Assembly (NCBI GenBank): GCA_947564765.1
Contig: CANODN010000110.1
Span: 1 to 6,878 of the forward strand
Source of the DNA: an uncultured Roseburia sp.
GTDB lineage: Bacteria; Bacillota; Clostridia; Lachnospirales; Lachnospiraceae
Direction: 5' to 3'
Length of the DNA stretch: 6,878 nucleotides
Position 1 is the stretch's first letter. Each line of letters begins with the position of its first letter. The notes below the pieces were generated by a model. That model did no database searches and was not told the DNA's origin. It saw nothing but the letters and a program-made list of their open reading frames with translations. Below are positions 1-6,815 of this stretch, piece after piece. Position numbers and translations under genes: made by a program.

Positions 1-159
1 AGTATATTTCTATATTATTTTTGTCGCGCTTCAAACTCAGTCTTTACAATCGCAAATCCTGTTATCCCCCAGGGCAACCGGTATTTTGCATTTGCAAGGC
101 TGTTTTCCATTTTATTTTACCACAAGAACCAAAAAAGAAAAGCAGAAAATTCAGGAATT
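1..159. other. Non-coding region downstream of the MATE gene; one doubtful 31-codon ORF
   Basis: No known gene is recognised here. No GC-rich stem plus T-run is visible after the pump's TAG stop, so no clear terminator for that gene is seen. On the minus strand an ATG at 110 opens a 31-codon frame ending in TAA at 15-17 (peptide begins MENSLANAKYRLPWG). It has no Shine-Dalgarno; the bases before the ATG are an A/T-rich run containing TGGTAAAAT, which resembles an extended -10 box. A short inverted repeat TTGCA-TT-TGCAA lies at 86-97. The frame could be a remnant, the start of something regulatory, or chance. Confidence 0.3.
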
Positions 160-1506
160 CTACATTTTTCGCATGGCCGACATAAATTGATGCATCCCCG
201 GAATGCACACCAGAAACGTAAGGATATCTGCGGCCGGCTGGGCAGCCTCCATACCAAAAACGCCAAACATTCGAGGCAGGAAAAAAATCAACGGCAGAAA
301 AAAGATTCCCTGCCGGCAGGAAGCAAACAGGGTGGCCTTTACCGACTGTCCTACTGCCTGAAACGTCATATTACAGGCGATTCCCAGAGGAAGAAACGGC
401 ATAACGACGCACTGCATCCGCAGCGCCCAGACGCCGATTGCCGCAGCTTCTGCATCCTCCGGAACAAACTGCCGTATCAGCACGGGCGCAGAAAAGAAAA
501 GCCCTGTGCCTATTACAGTCATTCCCACGGTTCCGGCAATCATCAGAAACCGGTACGCCTTATGCACTCTGTCATATTCTTTTGCGCCGTAATTGTATCC
601 GGCCGCAGGCTGATACCCCTGTCCGAATCCGATCAGCACACAGTATACCAGCATAAATATTTTTCCGACTATGGACATTGCGGCAACCGCCTCATCTCCA
701 TAATATGCCGCAGCATGATTTAATGCCACAGATGCGGCACCGGAAAGTCCCTGCCGAAAAAGGGAAGGCATCCCGTTTCCGACAAATTCTTTGTATAAAG
801 AAATATCTGCGGATATATGTTTCACAGAAAAACGAAGAATTGTTTTCTTCCGGAGAAAAAAAGAAAATAATATACCACAGCTAATGCACTGGCTGACTGC
901 CGTGGCAATTGCCGCTCCCTGTATTCCCCAGTCAAATACAAAAAGAAACAACGGGTCCAGACCGATATTCAAAATACTGCCGATACCGATACCGATCATG
1001 GAAAGCTTGGTCTTGCCCTCTGCCCGCAGCAGATTATTCAGCACAAAGGAAACCGTCATGACCGGTGCAACGTAAAGGATATAACGGGCATAATTTACGG
1101 CATAAGGCAGGATCGTCTCCGTCGCCCCCAGCCAACCCATTAATTTCTCCAGAAAAAGCAAGCCGACGGCGCTTACTGCAATCCCTGCAGCCAGGGAAAC
1201 AGCCAGAGCACAGGAGGCAGTCTGCTGTGCCTTTTCGTTTTCTTTTTTCCCGAGAAGCCTGGAAATGGTGCTGCCCGCTCCCATTCCCACGGTAAATCCC
1301 ACCGCCTGAATCACTGTCATCAGGGAAAACACGATTCCTACGGCTCCTGCAGCCCTGGTTCCCAGTCTGGAAACAAAATAAGTATCCACTACATTATATA
1401 TGGAAGATACCAGCATCGTAATCATGGTGGGAACCGCAAGGGAAGTCACTAATTTGGGAATCGGCGTTTTGATCATCTTCTGATATTGCGCATCATTCTT
1501 CTGCAT
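160..1506 (-). CDS. MATE-family multidrug efflux transporter (MepA-like)
   Basis: This is an integral membrane exporter of the multi-antimicrobial extrusion family, which couples efflux of drugs or other cations to Na+ or H+ entry. The protein is about 448 aa, the usual length, with about 12 hydrophobic segments in two similar halves. Numbered from the upstream ATG at 1521, typical motifs are PTMITMLVSSIYNVVDTYFV (31-50), AEGKTKLSMIGIGIG (167-181) with LDPLF after it, and GQGYQPAAGYNYGAK (300-314). I prefer the ATG at 1504-1506. It is preceded by GGTGAT (1511-1516), complementary to the 16S 3' end at good effective spacing, whereas the in-frame ATG at 1521 follows only an A/T-rich run. The gene lies 94 bp after a MerR regulator with a strong hairpin between them, suggesting regulated efflux. 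The substrate cannot be told from sequence. Confidence 0.93.
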   Translation of the reverse strand: MQKNDAQYQKMIKTPIPKLVTSLAVPTMITMLVSSIYNVVDTYFVSRLGTRAAGAVGIVFSLMTVIQAVGFTVGMGAGSTISRLLGKKENEKAQQTASCALAVSLAAGIAVSAVGLLFLEKLMGWLGATETILPYAVNYARYILYVAPVMTVSFVLNNLLRAEGKTKLSMIGIGIGSILNIGLDPLFLFVFDWGIQGAAIATAVSQCISCGILFSFFLRKKTILRFSVKHISADISLYKEFVGNGMPSLFRQGLSGAASVALNHAAAYYGDEAVAAMSIVGKIFMLVYCVLIGFGQGYQPAAGYNYGAKEYDRVHKAYRFLMIAGTVGMTVIGTGLFFSAPVLIRQFVPEDAEAAAIGVWALRMQCVVMPFLPLGIACNMTFQAVGQSVKATLFASCRQGIFFLPLIFFLPRMFGVFGMEAAQPAADILTFLVCIPGMHQFMSAMRKM

Positions 1507-1533
1507 TTCAATCACCAGCATTTTATAAAATAA

Positions 1534-1566
1534 TAAAAGAACAGGTACTTATCGCCTGTTCTTTTA
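1534..1566 (-). terminator. Intrinsic terminator or attenuator hairpin between merR and the MATE gene
   Basis: The arms TAAAAGAACAGG and CCTGTTCTTTTA (12 bp, perfect) enclose a 9-nt loop. On the minus strand the stem is followed by ATTATTTTATAAAATG. The T-rich tail after a strong stem looks like a Rho-independent terminator, although the T-run is broken by A's and the A/T-rich stem ends make it symmetric. The pump's start codon lies only 12 to 27 bases beyond the hairpin, leaving no room for a separate promoter. Pump transcripts must therefore pass through this structure, so it is better viewed as an attenuator or partial terminator than as an operon end. Confidence 0.65.
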
Positions 1567-1600
1567 CTATTTCCTTTTTTTATCACTTCTATACGCAGCC

Positions 1601-2299
1601 TCACTGCTTTGCATCCTCCCTGTCCGGATTCTGCTTTCTCGCTCTGCGAAAAGCCAGAAACCCTGCCAGATGAATCAAAATCAGAACGCCGTATACAATA
1701 ATCAGACCAATGTGTGCGTATAATGCTTCTCCTTCTATGGCATATACACAAAATTGTATCAGCGGTGCCGTTATTACCGCCAGCCACAATAAGGACGATA
1801 TGGTTTTTGCAATCCATGGTTTTTGAAAAAGCCATTCCACCCACGGTTCGTAACGAAACACTCTTGTCTTGGTATATTCTGCGAGATCCTCCAGCAGCTC
1901 CTCCACCTGTGCAAACTGCTTTCCGTTCTCTTCTTCCCGATGCACATACTCCAGATATGCATCCAGCTTTTCCGGCAGGATTTTCTCCTCCTGCAGTACC
2001 AGATCACACAAATCCATAGCTCCTTGCAGGTTTTCCATCTGCAGCCTTAATTCGGTTTTCTGTCTCTGCAAAACAACACGAAGCTCTGCCTCGCCGCAAA
2101 ACAGCAGATAAATCGTTTCAATGGATATTCCCATTTTACGGTATAATAAAATCTGTTTCAACCGCTCTACATCTTCATCCGTATAATTCCGGTATTTGCT
2201 CTCTTCTTCCCGGATTGGTTTCAGCAATCCTTTTCTTTCGTAAAAACGGATGTTGCTTACATTCAATCCGGTCAGATCTGCCACTTCACTGATACGCAT
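1601..2299 (-). CDS. MerR-family transcriptional regulator with two C-terminal membrane segments
   Basis: The protein is 232 aa. The N-terminal winged-helix domain is typical of MerR: MRISEVADLTGLNVSNIRFY then ERKGLLKP (residues 1-28), followed by the wing YRNYTDEDVERLKQI (36-50). A coiled-coil dimerisation helix follows at about 75-105. After it comes a charged stretch (105-160), then two hydrophobic segments at roughly 163-188 and 194-217, ending in a basic tail (RRARK). Those segments predict membrane anchoring, which is not usual for MerR proteins; the tail takes the place of a soluble ligand-binding domain. The ATG at 2297-2299 has AAGGGG at 2308-2313, 8 nt away. A MerR-type promoter lies just upstream, implying autoregulation. 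The MATE gene downstream is the likely target. The inducer is unknown. Confidence 0.9.
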   Translation of the reverse strand: MRISEVADLTGLNVSNIRFYERKGLLKPIREEESKYRNYTDEDVERLKQILLYRKMGISIETIYLLFCGEAELRVVLQRQKTELRLQMENLQGAMDLCDLVLQEEKILPEKLDAYLEYVHREEENGKQFAQVEELLEDLAEYTKTRVFRYEPWVEWLFQKPWIAKTISSLLWLAVITAPLIQFCVYAIEGEALYAHIGLIIVYGVLILIHLAGFLAFRRARKQNPDREDAKQ

Positions 2300-2329
2300 A
2301 TTTGTTACCCCTTTCTGTAAGTTACCAGA

Positions 2330-2360
2330 ACTATATACCCTGTAGCTGGTGCAGAGTCAA
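2330..2360 (-). promoter_or_regulatory. MerR-type promoter with 19-bp spacer and operator dyad, upstream of merR
   Basis: On the minus strand the -35 box TTGACT (2355-2360) and -10 box TATAGT (2330-2335) are separated by 19 bp, the overlong spacer typical of promoters that MerR proteins activate by DNA distortion. Within it is an imperfect dyad centred on 2347 with arms ACTCTG and CAGGGT; 7 of 10 base pairs match. An alternative -10, TATATA (2332-2337), would give 17 bp. The site lies between the EII stop codon and the merR start, and probably drives merR and, through the attenuator, the MATE gene. Confidence 0.75.
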
Positions 2361-2376
2361 GGGGTTTTTGCTGTTT

Positions 2377-4275
2377 TTATTCGTTATCTACAGAAATAAT
2401 CTTTTCCATCTGATTGGCCGGTCCTGTTTTCAGCACATTGCAGGCCTTGTATTCGTCGCTGTTGGTCAAAAGCACTGCAGCCATCGTGCTGTATCCCGCC
2501 GCTTTGATTTTTTCAATATCAAATGTCATAAGCTTTTGTCCTGCTTTGACCTTTTCTCCTTCTTTTACAAAAAGGGTAAATCCATCCCCCTTCATCTTCA
2601 CCGTATCCACTCCGACATGGATTAAAACTTCCATGCCTCCCGGTCCGCTGATACCTATGGCATGGCGTGTTTCTGTCAAAGAAGAAACCTCTCCGTCAAA
2701 AGGAGCTGTAACTTCTCCCGTCTCCGGTTCAATACCGACGCCATCTCCCAGAACGCCTGACGCAAAGGTTTCATCCGGAATACGTTCTCTTGCAACAACG
2801 TTTCCTTTGATCGGAGCGTAAAGCGCCATTTCTTCATTTGTCTTATCTGCTGTAATTTCCTCTGTTTTTTCTGCTGCAGTCTGAACCTGCACTTCCTCGT
2901 CTTTATAGCCAAACATCCATGTCAGTGCAAAAGAAACACCTATGGAAATGGCCATCATCAAAATATACTGAACCGGCATATTCAGACAAAGCAGCACACC
3001 GAACAATCCGGTTACGCCTGTTCCGCTGGCACCAAGCTGTGTAATCGAAGCAAAGAGCGCGCCGCAGGCACCGCCGATACATCCGCAGACAAAAGGTTTA
3101 AAAAATCGCATGTTTACACCAAAAATAGCGGGCTCTGTAATTCCCATAAATGCACTGAATGCAGAAGGAAGCGCCATAGATTTGATTTTTTTGTTTTTTG
3201 TTTTTAACGATACTGCAAGAGTTGCCGCGCCCTGCGCCAGGTTTGCTGCGGATGCCAGGGGGAGCCAGTATGTAACACCGTACTGTGCAAGCTGTCCCAC
3301 ATCGATAATGGTATACATATGGTGTACACCTGCAACAACGGTCGGCGCATATAATGCACCCATAACAAAACTGCCAATGCCAAGGGGGAGTGCAATCAGC
3401 CATTGGATGCCGCTTATAATGCCGTTTTCAATTACTACAAATACCGGTCCGATGACGGAATAGGTCAGATAGCCTGTAGCAAATACGCTGACCAGGGGCG
3501 TCACAAACAAATCAAACATTTCCGGGACAATTTTATGCAGCTTCTTTTCAATGAAACACATAACCCATACGGCAATAATAACCGGAATGACATGTCCCTG
3601 ATAACCGATTAAATCAACTTTATACAATCCAAACCATACACTTTGTCTGACATGAACGCCTTCTGTTGCAACGGTCCATGCATTCTGCAGATCCGGATGA
3701 ATCATTAACATACCGATCACGGCTCCCAGATACGGATTACCGCCAAATGCTTTTGCGGCGCTGGTCGCAATCAGAATCGGCAGGAAGGTATAAGCCACAT
3801 TGCTGAATAATTTTGCAAATACAAACAGGGAGCCTTCTGTATTCAATGACAGGAAACCGTTATTTACCATGAAATTCAATGCTTCCATGATACCCATGAG
3901 GAAACCGCTTGCTACGATAGCCGGAATAATCGGCACAAAAATATCTCCCAGCGTCTTGATCGCACGCTTAAAAATATTCTGCTGTGCCGCCGCTGCCTGT
4001 TTTACTTCTGCTTTTGTGGCTGCAGACAGTCCTGACACCTGCAGGAATTCATCGTAAACCTTGTTTACGGTTCCTGTCCCAAGAATAATCTGGAGCTGGC
4101 CCGAAGCAAAAAATACGCCTTTTACTCCATCAATGTCCTCAACTGCCTTGCTGTCGCACTTGTCGTTATCTACGATAACAAGACGCAGACGTGTCGCACA
4201 ATGCGCTGCGGAAATCAAATTCTCTTTTTTTCCTACTTTTTCGTAAATTTGCTCTGCAACTTTTCTGTAATCCAT
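2377..4275 (-). CDS. PTS sucrose-type EIIBCA permease
   Basis: This 632-aa membrane transporter imports and phosphorylates a disaccharide using phosphoenolpyruvate via HPr. Domain order is EIIB, EIIC, EIIA. EIIB (about 1-85) has the phosphocysteine in AAHCATRLR (C26). EIIC (about 105-457) is the multi-span sugar channel, with GYQGHVIPVIIAVW (224-237) and the conserved GITEP (378-382). A charged linker (about 458-484) leads to EIIA of the glucose type (about 485-632), with the active histidine in VLIHVGVDTV (H553) and a second at H538. Because EIIA is fused, no separate EIIA is needed. The QGHVIPV stretch resembles sucrose EIIs (ScrA), and the GH32 gene in the same operon supports sucrose. A beta-glucoside or trehalose specificity is less likely. 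The Shine-Dalgarno AAGGAG (4284-4289) is 8 nt from the ATG. The gene is last in the operon, with no clear terminator after it. Confidence 0.93.
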   Translation of the reverse strand: MDYRKVAEQIYEKVGKKENLISAAHCATRLRLVIVDNDKCDSKAVEDIDGVKGVFFASGQLQIILGTGTVNKVYDEFLQVSGLSAATKAEVKQAAAAQQNIFKRAIKTLGDIFVPIIPAIVASGFLMGIMEALNFMVNNGFLSLNTEGSLFVFAKLFSNVAYTFLPILIATSAAKAFGGNPYLGAVIGMLMIHPDLQNAWTVATEGVHVRQSVWFGLYKVDLIGYQGHVIPVIIAVWVMCFIEKKLHKIVPEMFDLFVTPLVSVFATGYLTYSVIGPVFVVIENGIISGIQWLIALPLGIGSFVMGALYAPTVVAGVHHMYTIIDVGQLAQYGVTYWLPLASAANLAQGAATLAVSLKTKNKKIKSMALPSAFSAFMGITEPAIFGVNMRFFKPFVCGCIGGACGALFASITQLGASGTGVTGLFGVLLCLNMPVQYILMMAISIGVSFALTWMFGYKDEEVQVQTAAEKTEEITADKTNEEMALYAPIKGNVVARERIPDETFASGVLGDGVGIEPETGEVTAPFDGEVSSLTETRHAIGISGPGGMEVLIHVGVDTVKMKGDGFTLFVKEGEKVKAGQKLMTFDIEKIKAAGYSTMAAVLLTNSDEYKACNVLKTGPANQMEKIISVDNE

Positions 4276-4355
4276 AGTTTTCTCTCCTTCTATGCCTCAT
4301 ACGGCATTATTTTTGTTTTATTTTGTAATTTTAAAGAAATTCCTCCGCCTGTTCT
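4276..4355 (-). other. 80-bp gap before the EII gene: RBS and small dyad
   Basis: This A/T-rich stretch carries the EII ribosome binding site AAGGAG (4284-4289). Just upstream is a short dyad, ATGCC and GGCAT with a 6-nt loop (4292-4307). I see no convincing -35/-10 pair, so the EII gene is probably transcribed from the operon promoter at 6823-6851. The gap is wider than the 16 bp between the first two genes and also includes most of a hairpin described separately. Confidence 0.5.
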
Positions 4356-4362
4356 TTAAAAT
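4328..4362 (-). repeat. 11-bp inverted repeat (hairpin) over the hydrolase stop codon
   Basis: Perfect arms ATTTTAAAGAA (transcript side 4352-4362) and TTCTTTAAAAT (4328-4338) enclose a 13-nt loop. The TAA stop of the hydrolase lies inside the first arm. The loop contains GGAGGAA, which looks like a ribosome binding site but has no start codon at a usable distance. The stem is nearly all A/T and is followed by an A-rich, not T-rich, run, so it is not a standard terminator. It may be an mRNA processing or stability element between the second and third genes, setting relative output. Confidence 0.45.
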
Positions 4363-5189
4363 AACACTTTCATACCATCATAAGCCGCTGTCATTCCATG
4401 CTCTTTGGCAAACGCCTCCAGCTGCTCATGCGTCATTTCCCCGTTATGGGAAAAGTGATTGATTACTTTTACGGTGCCGGAATCCACACACCCCCGCTCT
4501 TCCAGCAAATGAATAAAGGTAAGATCGTCTGGCAGCCCCATATGGTAGCCGTCAATCTGTTTTTTGCCCATCGTTGCGTCCAGCGAAACCAGATTATATG
4601 TATGGCTGAAAATACAATCCCATGCTTCCTCGCTTAAATTCATACCCGTGTCGTGTCCGTATAAAAGACAGGTTCCGTCTTTTTCAATAATATAAATCAG
4701 ACAGGTTTCCCGTTTGTCATGATCGGCAGGAACCGGAATAATATGGAAGCCGTCTGCCGTAAAATCAGCAAAGGGCTTTAACCTGACAAACCGGACCGCC
4801 TCATCCAGCGGATGCACCTTGAAACGGTCAATCAAAACCGCATCATAAAATGCTTTTTCCACTGCTTCATTGCCGTATACATGCAGCATGCCTTTTGCAT
4901 GATGCCCGAAATGCTCATGCCGGTGAATCAGCTCTACCGGAAAAAAATGATCCATATGGGAATGTGTCACCAGCAGATGCTGCACCTTTCCCAGCTGCAG
5001 CGAATAATTCAGGGCATGCGTATAGGTGTCTGGCGGAAAATCAATCAGAAGCTTCTCATCGATAAGCGCCTGTGTTCTGGTACGCAGCTCCTTCCCACCG
5101 ACCTCTCTTGCTCTCCGGCAAATATCACAGCTGCAGAATAAGGCCGGCCATCCTTCTGCTGCCGCAGTTCCCAAATACTGTATTTCCAT
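4356..5189 (-). CDS. PhnP-like metallo-beta-lactamase-fold hydrolase
   Basis: This is a cytoplasmic 277-aa MBL-fold enzyme of the PhnP / RNase Z-like branch, a group that includes phosphodiesterases acting on cyclic phosphates or RNA ends. The dinuclear metal motif is LVTHSHMDHF (H76, H78, D80, H81), with further ligand candidates H157 in PADHD, D180 in YGHDTG and H245 in INHFSHN. N-terminal CSCDIC (C19, C21, C24) resembles the extra structural zinc cluster of PhnP. The ATG at 5187-5189 is chosen because AAGGAGG (5195-5201) sits 5 nt before it; an in-frame ATG at 5222 would overlap the GH32 gene and lacks this site. Only 16 bp separate it from GH32, so they are co-transcribed. No phosphonate genes are near. 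The substrate is unknown; a role in clearing a sugar-phosphate or other phosphodiester by-product is only inference. Confidence 0.85.
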   Translation of the reverse strand: MEIQYLGTAAAEGWPALFCSCDICRRAREVGGKELRTRTQALIDEKLLIDFPPDTYTHALNYSLQLGKVQHLLVTHSHMDHFFPVELIHRHEHFGHHAKGMLHVYGNEAVEKAFYDAVLIDRFKVHPLDEAVRFVRLKPFADFTADGFHIIPVPADHDKRETCLIYIIEKDGTCLLYGHDTGMNLSEEAWDCIFSHTYNLVSLDATMGKKQIDGYHMGLPDDLTFIHLLEERGCVDSGTVKVINHFSHNGEMTHEQLEAFAKEHGMTAAYDGMKVLF

Positions 5190-5194
5190 AATTG

Positions 5195-5201
5195 CCTCCT
5201 T
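5195..5201 (-). promoter_or_regulatory. Ribosome binding site that fixes the hydrolase start
   Basis: AAGGAGG on the minus strand, a near-ideal Shine-Dalgarno, is followed after 5 nt (CAATT) by ATG at 5187-5189. This supports the shorter product beginning MEIQYLGTAAAEG over the 11-residue longer version from 5222, and it places the start just after the GH32 stop codon (5206-5208). Confidence 0.85.
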
Positions 5202-5205
5202 CCTG

Positions 5206-6696
5206 TCACATGCAGATATCATATTTTGTCACGTTAATGCAGGCCCTTCCATCGGTGTCAAAAACAATTTCTTCTGCTTCCATTGGGGTATGGAATACCG
5301 ATGACATTACCTTTTCTCCGTCATTGACAAATATCTCAGCCGAATACCGGTCCAGCAGAAGACGCAGCCTGAGAATCTTTCTCCCGCCTTCCTCCGCAGC
5401 TGGTTCTGCTGTCATTTTCCTGCGGCAGACCACATCACGCACCAGACCGGAATGCGTTCTGTCTATTGTCAGGCACTTTCTCGAATGATTGTATTGCAGC
5501 AGCATCTCATATTCCTCATTCTTGGCAAAATGAACGGTAAAATGACGAAAATCAAATTCTGTAACTTCCACCTGCAAATCAATCACTCTACCGCAGACGC
5601 CTTTTAAAATCGTCTCGCCTGAAATTTGTTTTTCTGTGTATTCTACCCTGTTTCTGCGGTATGCTTCCAGCTCCCGGACCGGACTCTGATAAATCCTTCC
5701 GTCTTTTAACGTCAATTCCCGGGGGATGGTCATCATTCCCGACCAGTCCAGAAAATCCTTCATAAATCCCGCATCCCACGACTGCATCCAGCCGATCATG
5801 ATCCGCCTTCCGTCCTCGGTCAGCAGTGTCTGGGGTGCATAAAAATCCAGACCATAGTCCGCAGATGTAATTTCTTCCCGTTCAAACCGATGTACCTTTT
5901 TATCATAGCTCCCATAGATAAACATAGAATTGTTGCCGTTATGGAATTCGTATCCCACCGCCCGCATATCCTGGGGCGATACCAGCAGGATCTGCTTTCC
6001 CCCCAGAGGAAAGAAATCCGGACATTCCCACATTTTCCCGTATTTCCCACGGCTTTTGTCTAACACGCTTAAAAATTCCCAATGTTCTAAGTTCTCAGAC
6101 CGGTACAAAAGAACCTGCCCGTATCCATCCCCTCCGCGGCTGCCGGCCACCAGATAATAGCCGTCCTCTTCTGCAAAAACCCTTGGGTCCCGGAAATCTT
6201 CCGTGCTGCTCCCTTTTGGAAGCATACTTCCGTCAATCACCGGATTGCCCTCGTACTTGCAGTAATCCAGTCCGTCTCCCTTCGCCATACACTGCACCTG
6301 GCGGTAATCATGCGAGCCGTCCTCCCGATAGCGGTCAATGACTCCCGTATAGAAAAGCACATGTGCTCCATCCACTTCTAAGGCACTTCCGGAATAACAG
6401 CCTCCGGCATCATAACTTTGATCCGGCGCCATTGCCATTGGCAAATAATCCCACTTTACAAAATCACTGCTCTTACAATGTCCCCAGTGCATAGGTCCCC
6501 ACGCATTGCTGAACGGATGATATTGAAAAAACAGATGATACTCCTTTTTGTAAACAGAAAATCCGTTGGGATCATTCATCCAGCCCATGGGAGCCGACAA
6601 ATGGTACACCGGCCTGCTTTCTGCAGAAATTTCTGAAATTCCCTTCTCTTCAATTTTCCTGGCCTTGTAAAGCCGGCTGCTGCTTTCTCTTTCCAT
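5206..6696 (-). CDS. GH32 beta-fructosidase, probable sucrose-6-phosphate hydrolase
   Basis: This is a 496-aa glycoside hydrolase family 32 enzyme, the usual length for bacterial sucrose-6-phosphate hydrolases. It cleaves the fructosyl bond of sucrose-6-phosphate, giving glucose-6-phosphate and fructose. The five-bladed propeller domain shows the three catalytic motifs: WMNDPNG (nucleophile D42), FRDPR (transition-state stabiliser D170) and WECPD (acid/base E224). The C-terminal beta-sandwich includes LLLDRYSAEIFVNDGE (446-461). No signal peptide is visible, so it acts in the cytoplasm on a PTS product, matching the EII gene in the same operon. The ATG at 6694-6696 has AAGGGAG (6702-6708) 5 nt upstream. 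It is the first gene behind the promoter and operators. An intracellular fructo-oligosaccharide hydrolase is an alternative. I leave the symbol blank because scrB and sacA are both used for this role. Confidence 0.93.
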   Translation of the reverse strand: MERESSSRLYKARKIEEKGISEISAESRPVYHLSAPMGWMNDPNGFSVYKKEYHLFFQYHPFSNAWGPMHWGHCKSSDFVKWDYLPMAMAPDQSYDAGGCYSGSALEVDGAHVLFYTGVIDRYREDGSHDYRQVQCMAKGDGLDYCKYEGNPVIDGSMLPKGSSTEDFRDPRVFAEEDGYYLVAGSRGGDGYGQVLLYRSENLEHWEFLSVLDKSRGKYGKMWECPDFFPLGGKQILLVSPQDMRAVGYEFHNGNNSMFIYGSYDKKVHRFEREEITSADYGLDFYAPQTLLTEDGRRIMIGWMQSWDAGFMKDFLDWSGMMTIPRELTLKDGRIYQSPVRELEAYRRNRVEYTEKQISGETILKGVCGRVIDLQVEVTEFDFRHFTVHFAKNEEYEMLLQYNHSRKCLTIDRTHSGLVRDVVCRRKMTAEPAAEEGGRKILRLRLLLDRYSAEIFVNDGEKVMSSVFHTPMEAEEIVFDTDGRACINVTKYDICM

Positions 6697-6701
6697 GCTG
6701 A

Positions 6702-6708
6702 CTCCCTT
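6702..6708 (-). promoter_or_regulatory. Ribosome binding site of the GH32 gene
   Basis: AAGGGAG on the minus strand lies 5 nt before the ATG at 6694-6696 and supports that start, giving the 496-aa product. It begins 8 nt downstream, in transcript direction, of the leader hairpin at 6717-6758. Confidence 0.8.
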
Positions 6709-6716
6709 CCCGGAAC

Positions 6717-6758
6717 GTGTTTGAAAAATGATTTCTGCGGAAATGGTTTCTCAAACAC
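6717..6758 (-). repeat. 42-nt leader hairpin in the sucrose operon 5' UTR
   Basis: Read on the minus strand, outer arms GTGTTTGA and TCAAACAC (8 bp) continue through a G-U wobble and three A-T pairs. A 2-by-2 internal mismatch follows, then an inner stem ATTTC/GAAAT closed by a CGCA tetraloop. The structure is nearly symmetrical and lies between the operators and the GH32 ribosome binding site, inside the predicted leader. No T-run follows it, so it is not a terminator. It may stabilise the mRNA, control translation, or, as DNA, act as a protein-binding palindrome. Confidence 0.6.
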
Positions 6759-6778
6759 ACGCTCATGATACCATAGGA

Positions 6779-6815
6779 TAACCAGTTACATTATCGGTTA
6801 AGTAACCGGTTACTT
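6779..6815 (-). promoter_or_regulatory. LacI-family operator cluster just downstream of the sucrose promoter
   Basis: A perfect 16-bp palindrome, AAGTAACCGGTTACTT (6800-6815), has the central CG expected of LacI-family operators and starts about at +1, a position that would block transcription. Two weaker relatives lie farther downstream: TTATCGGTTA centred on 6795.5 and TAACCAGTTA centred on 6783.5, each 12 bp from the next. The palindrome also fits the CcpA cre consensus (WTGNAANCGNWNNCW) with one mismatch, so catabolite repression could act here too. A ScrR-like sucrose repressor is the likely main ligand; its gene is not in the window. Confidence 0.75.

Noticed and set aside
187..723. 178-codon plus-strand frame opposite the MATE gene
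   Set aside because: It is antisense to a clear membrane protein gene, its translation is rich in Arg, His and Ser with no domain, and it has no convincing ribosome site.
1587..1844. Upper part of the 110-codon minus-strand frame overlapping merR
   Set aside because: It is an out-of-frame shadow of the merR 3' end. Only its tail (1512-1586) is of interest as a possible leader peptide.
2302..2625. 107-codon plus-strand frame opposite the EII 3' end and the merR promoter
   Set aside because: It is antisense to EIIA coding sequence, with no domain and no ribosome site.
1535..4360. Shared 12-mer AAAGAACAGGCG in the hairpins near 1550 and 4352
   Set aside because: One 12-base match in about 6.9 kb is expected by chance, and the other arms and loops differ.
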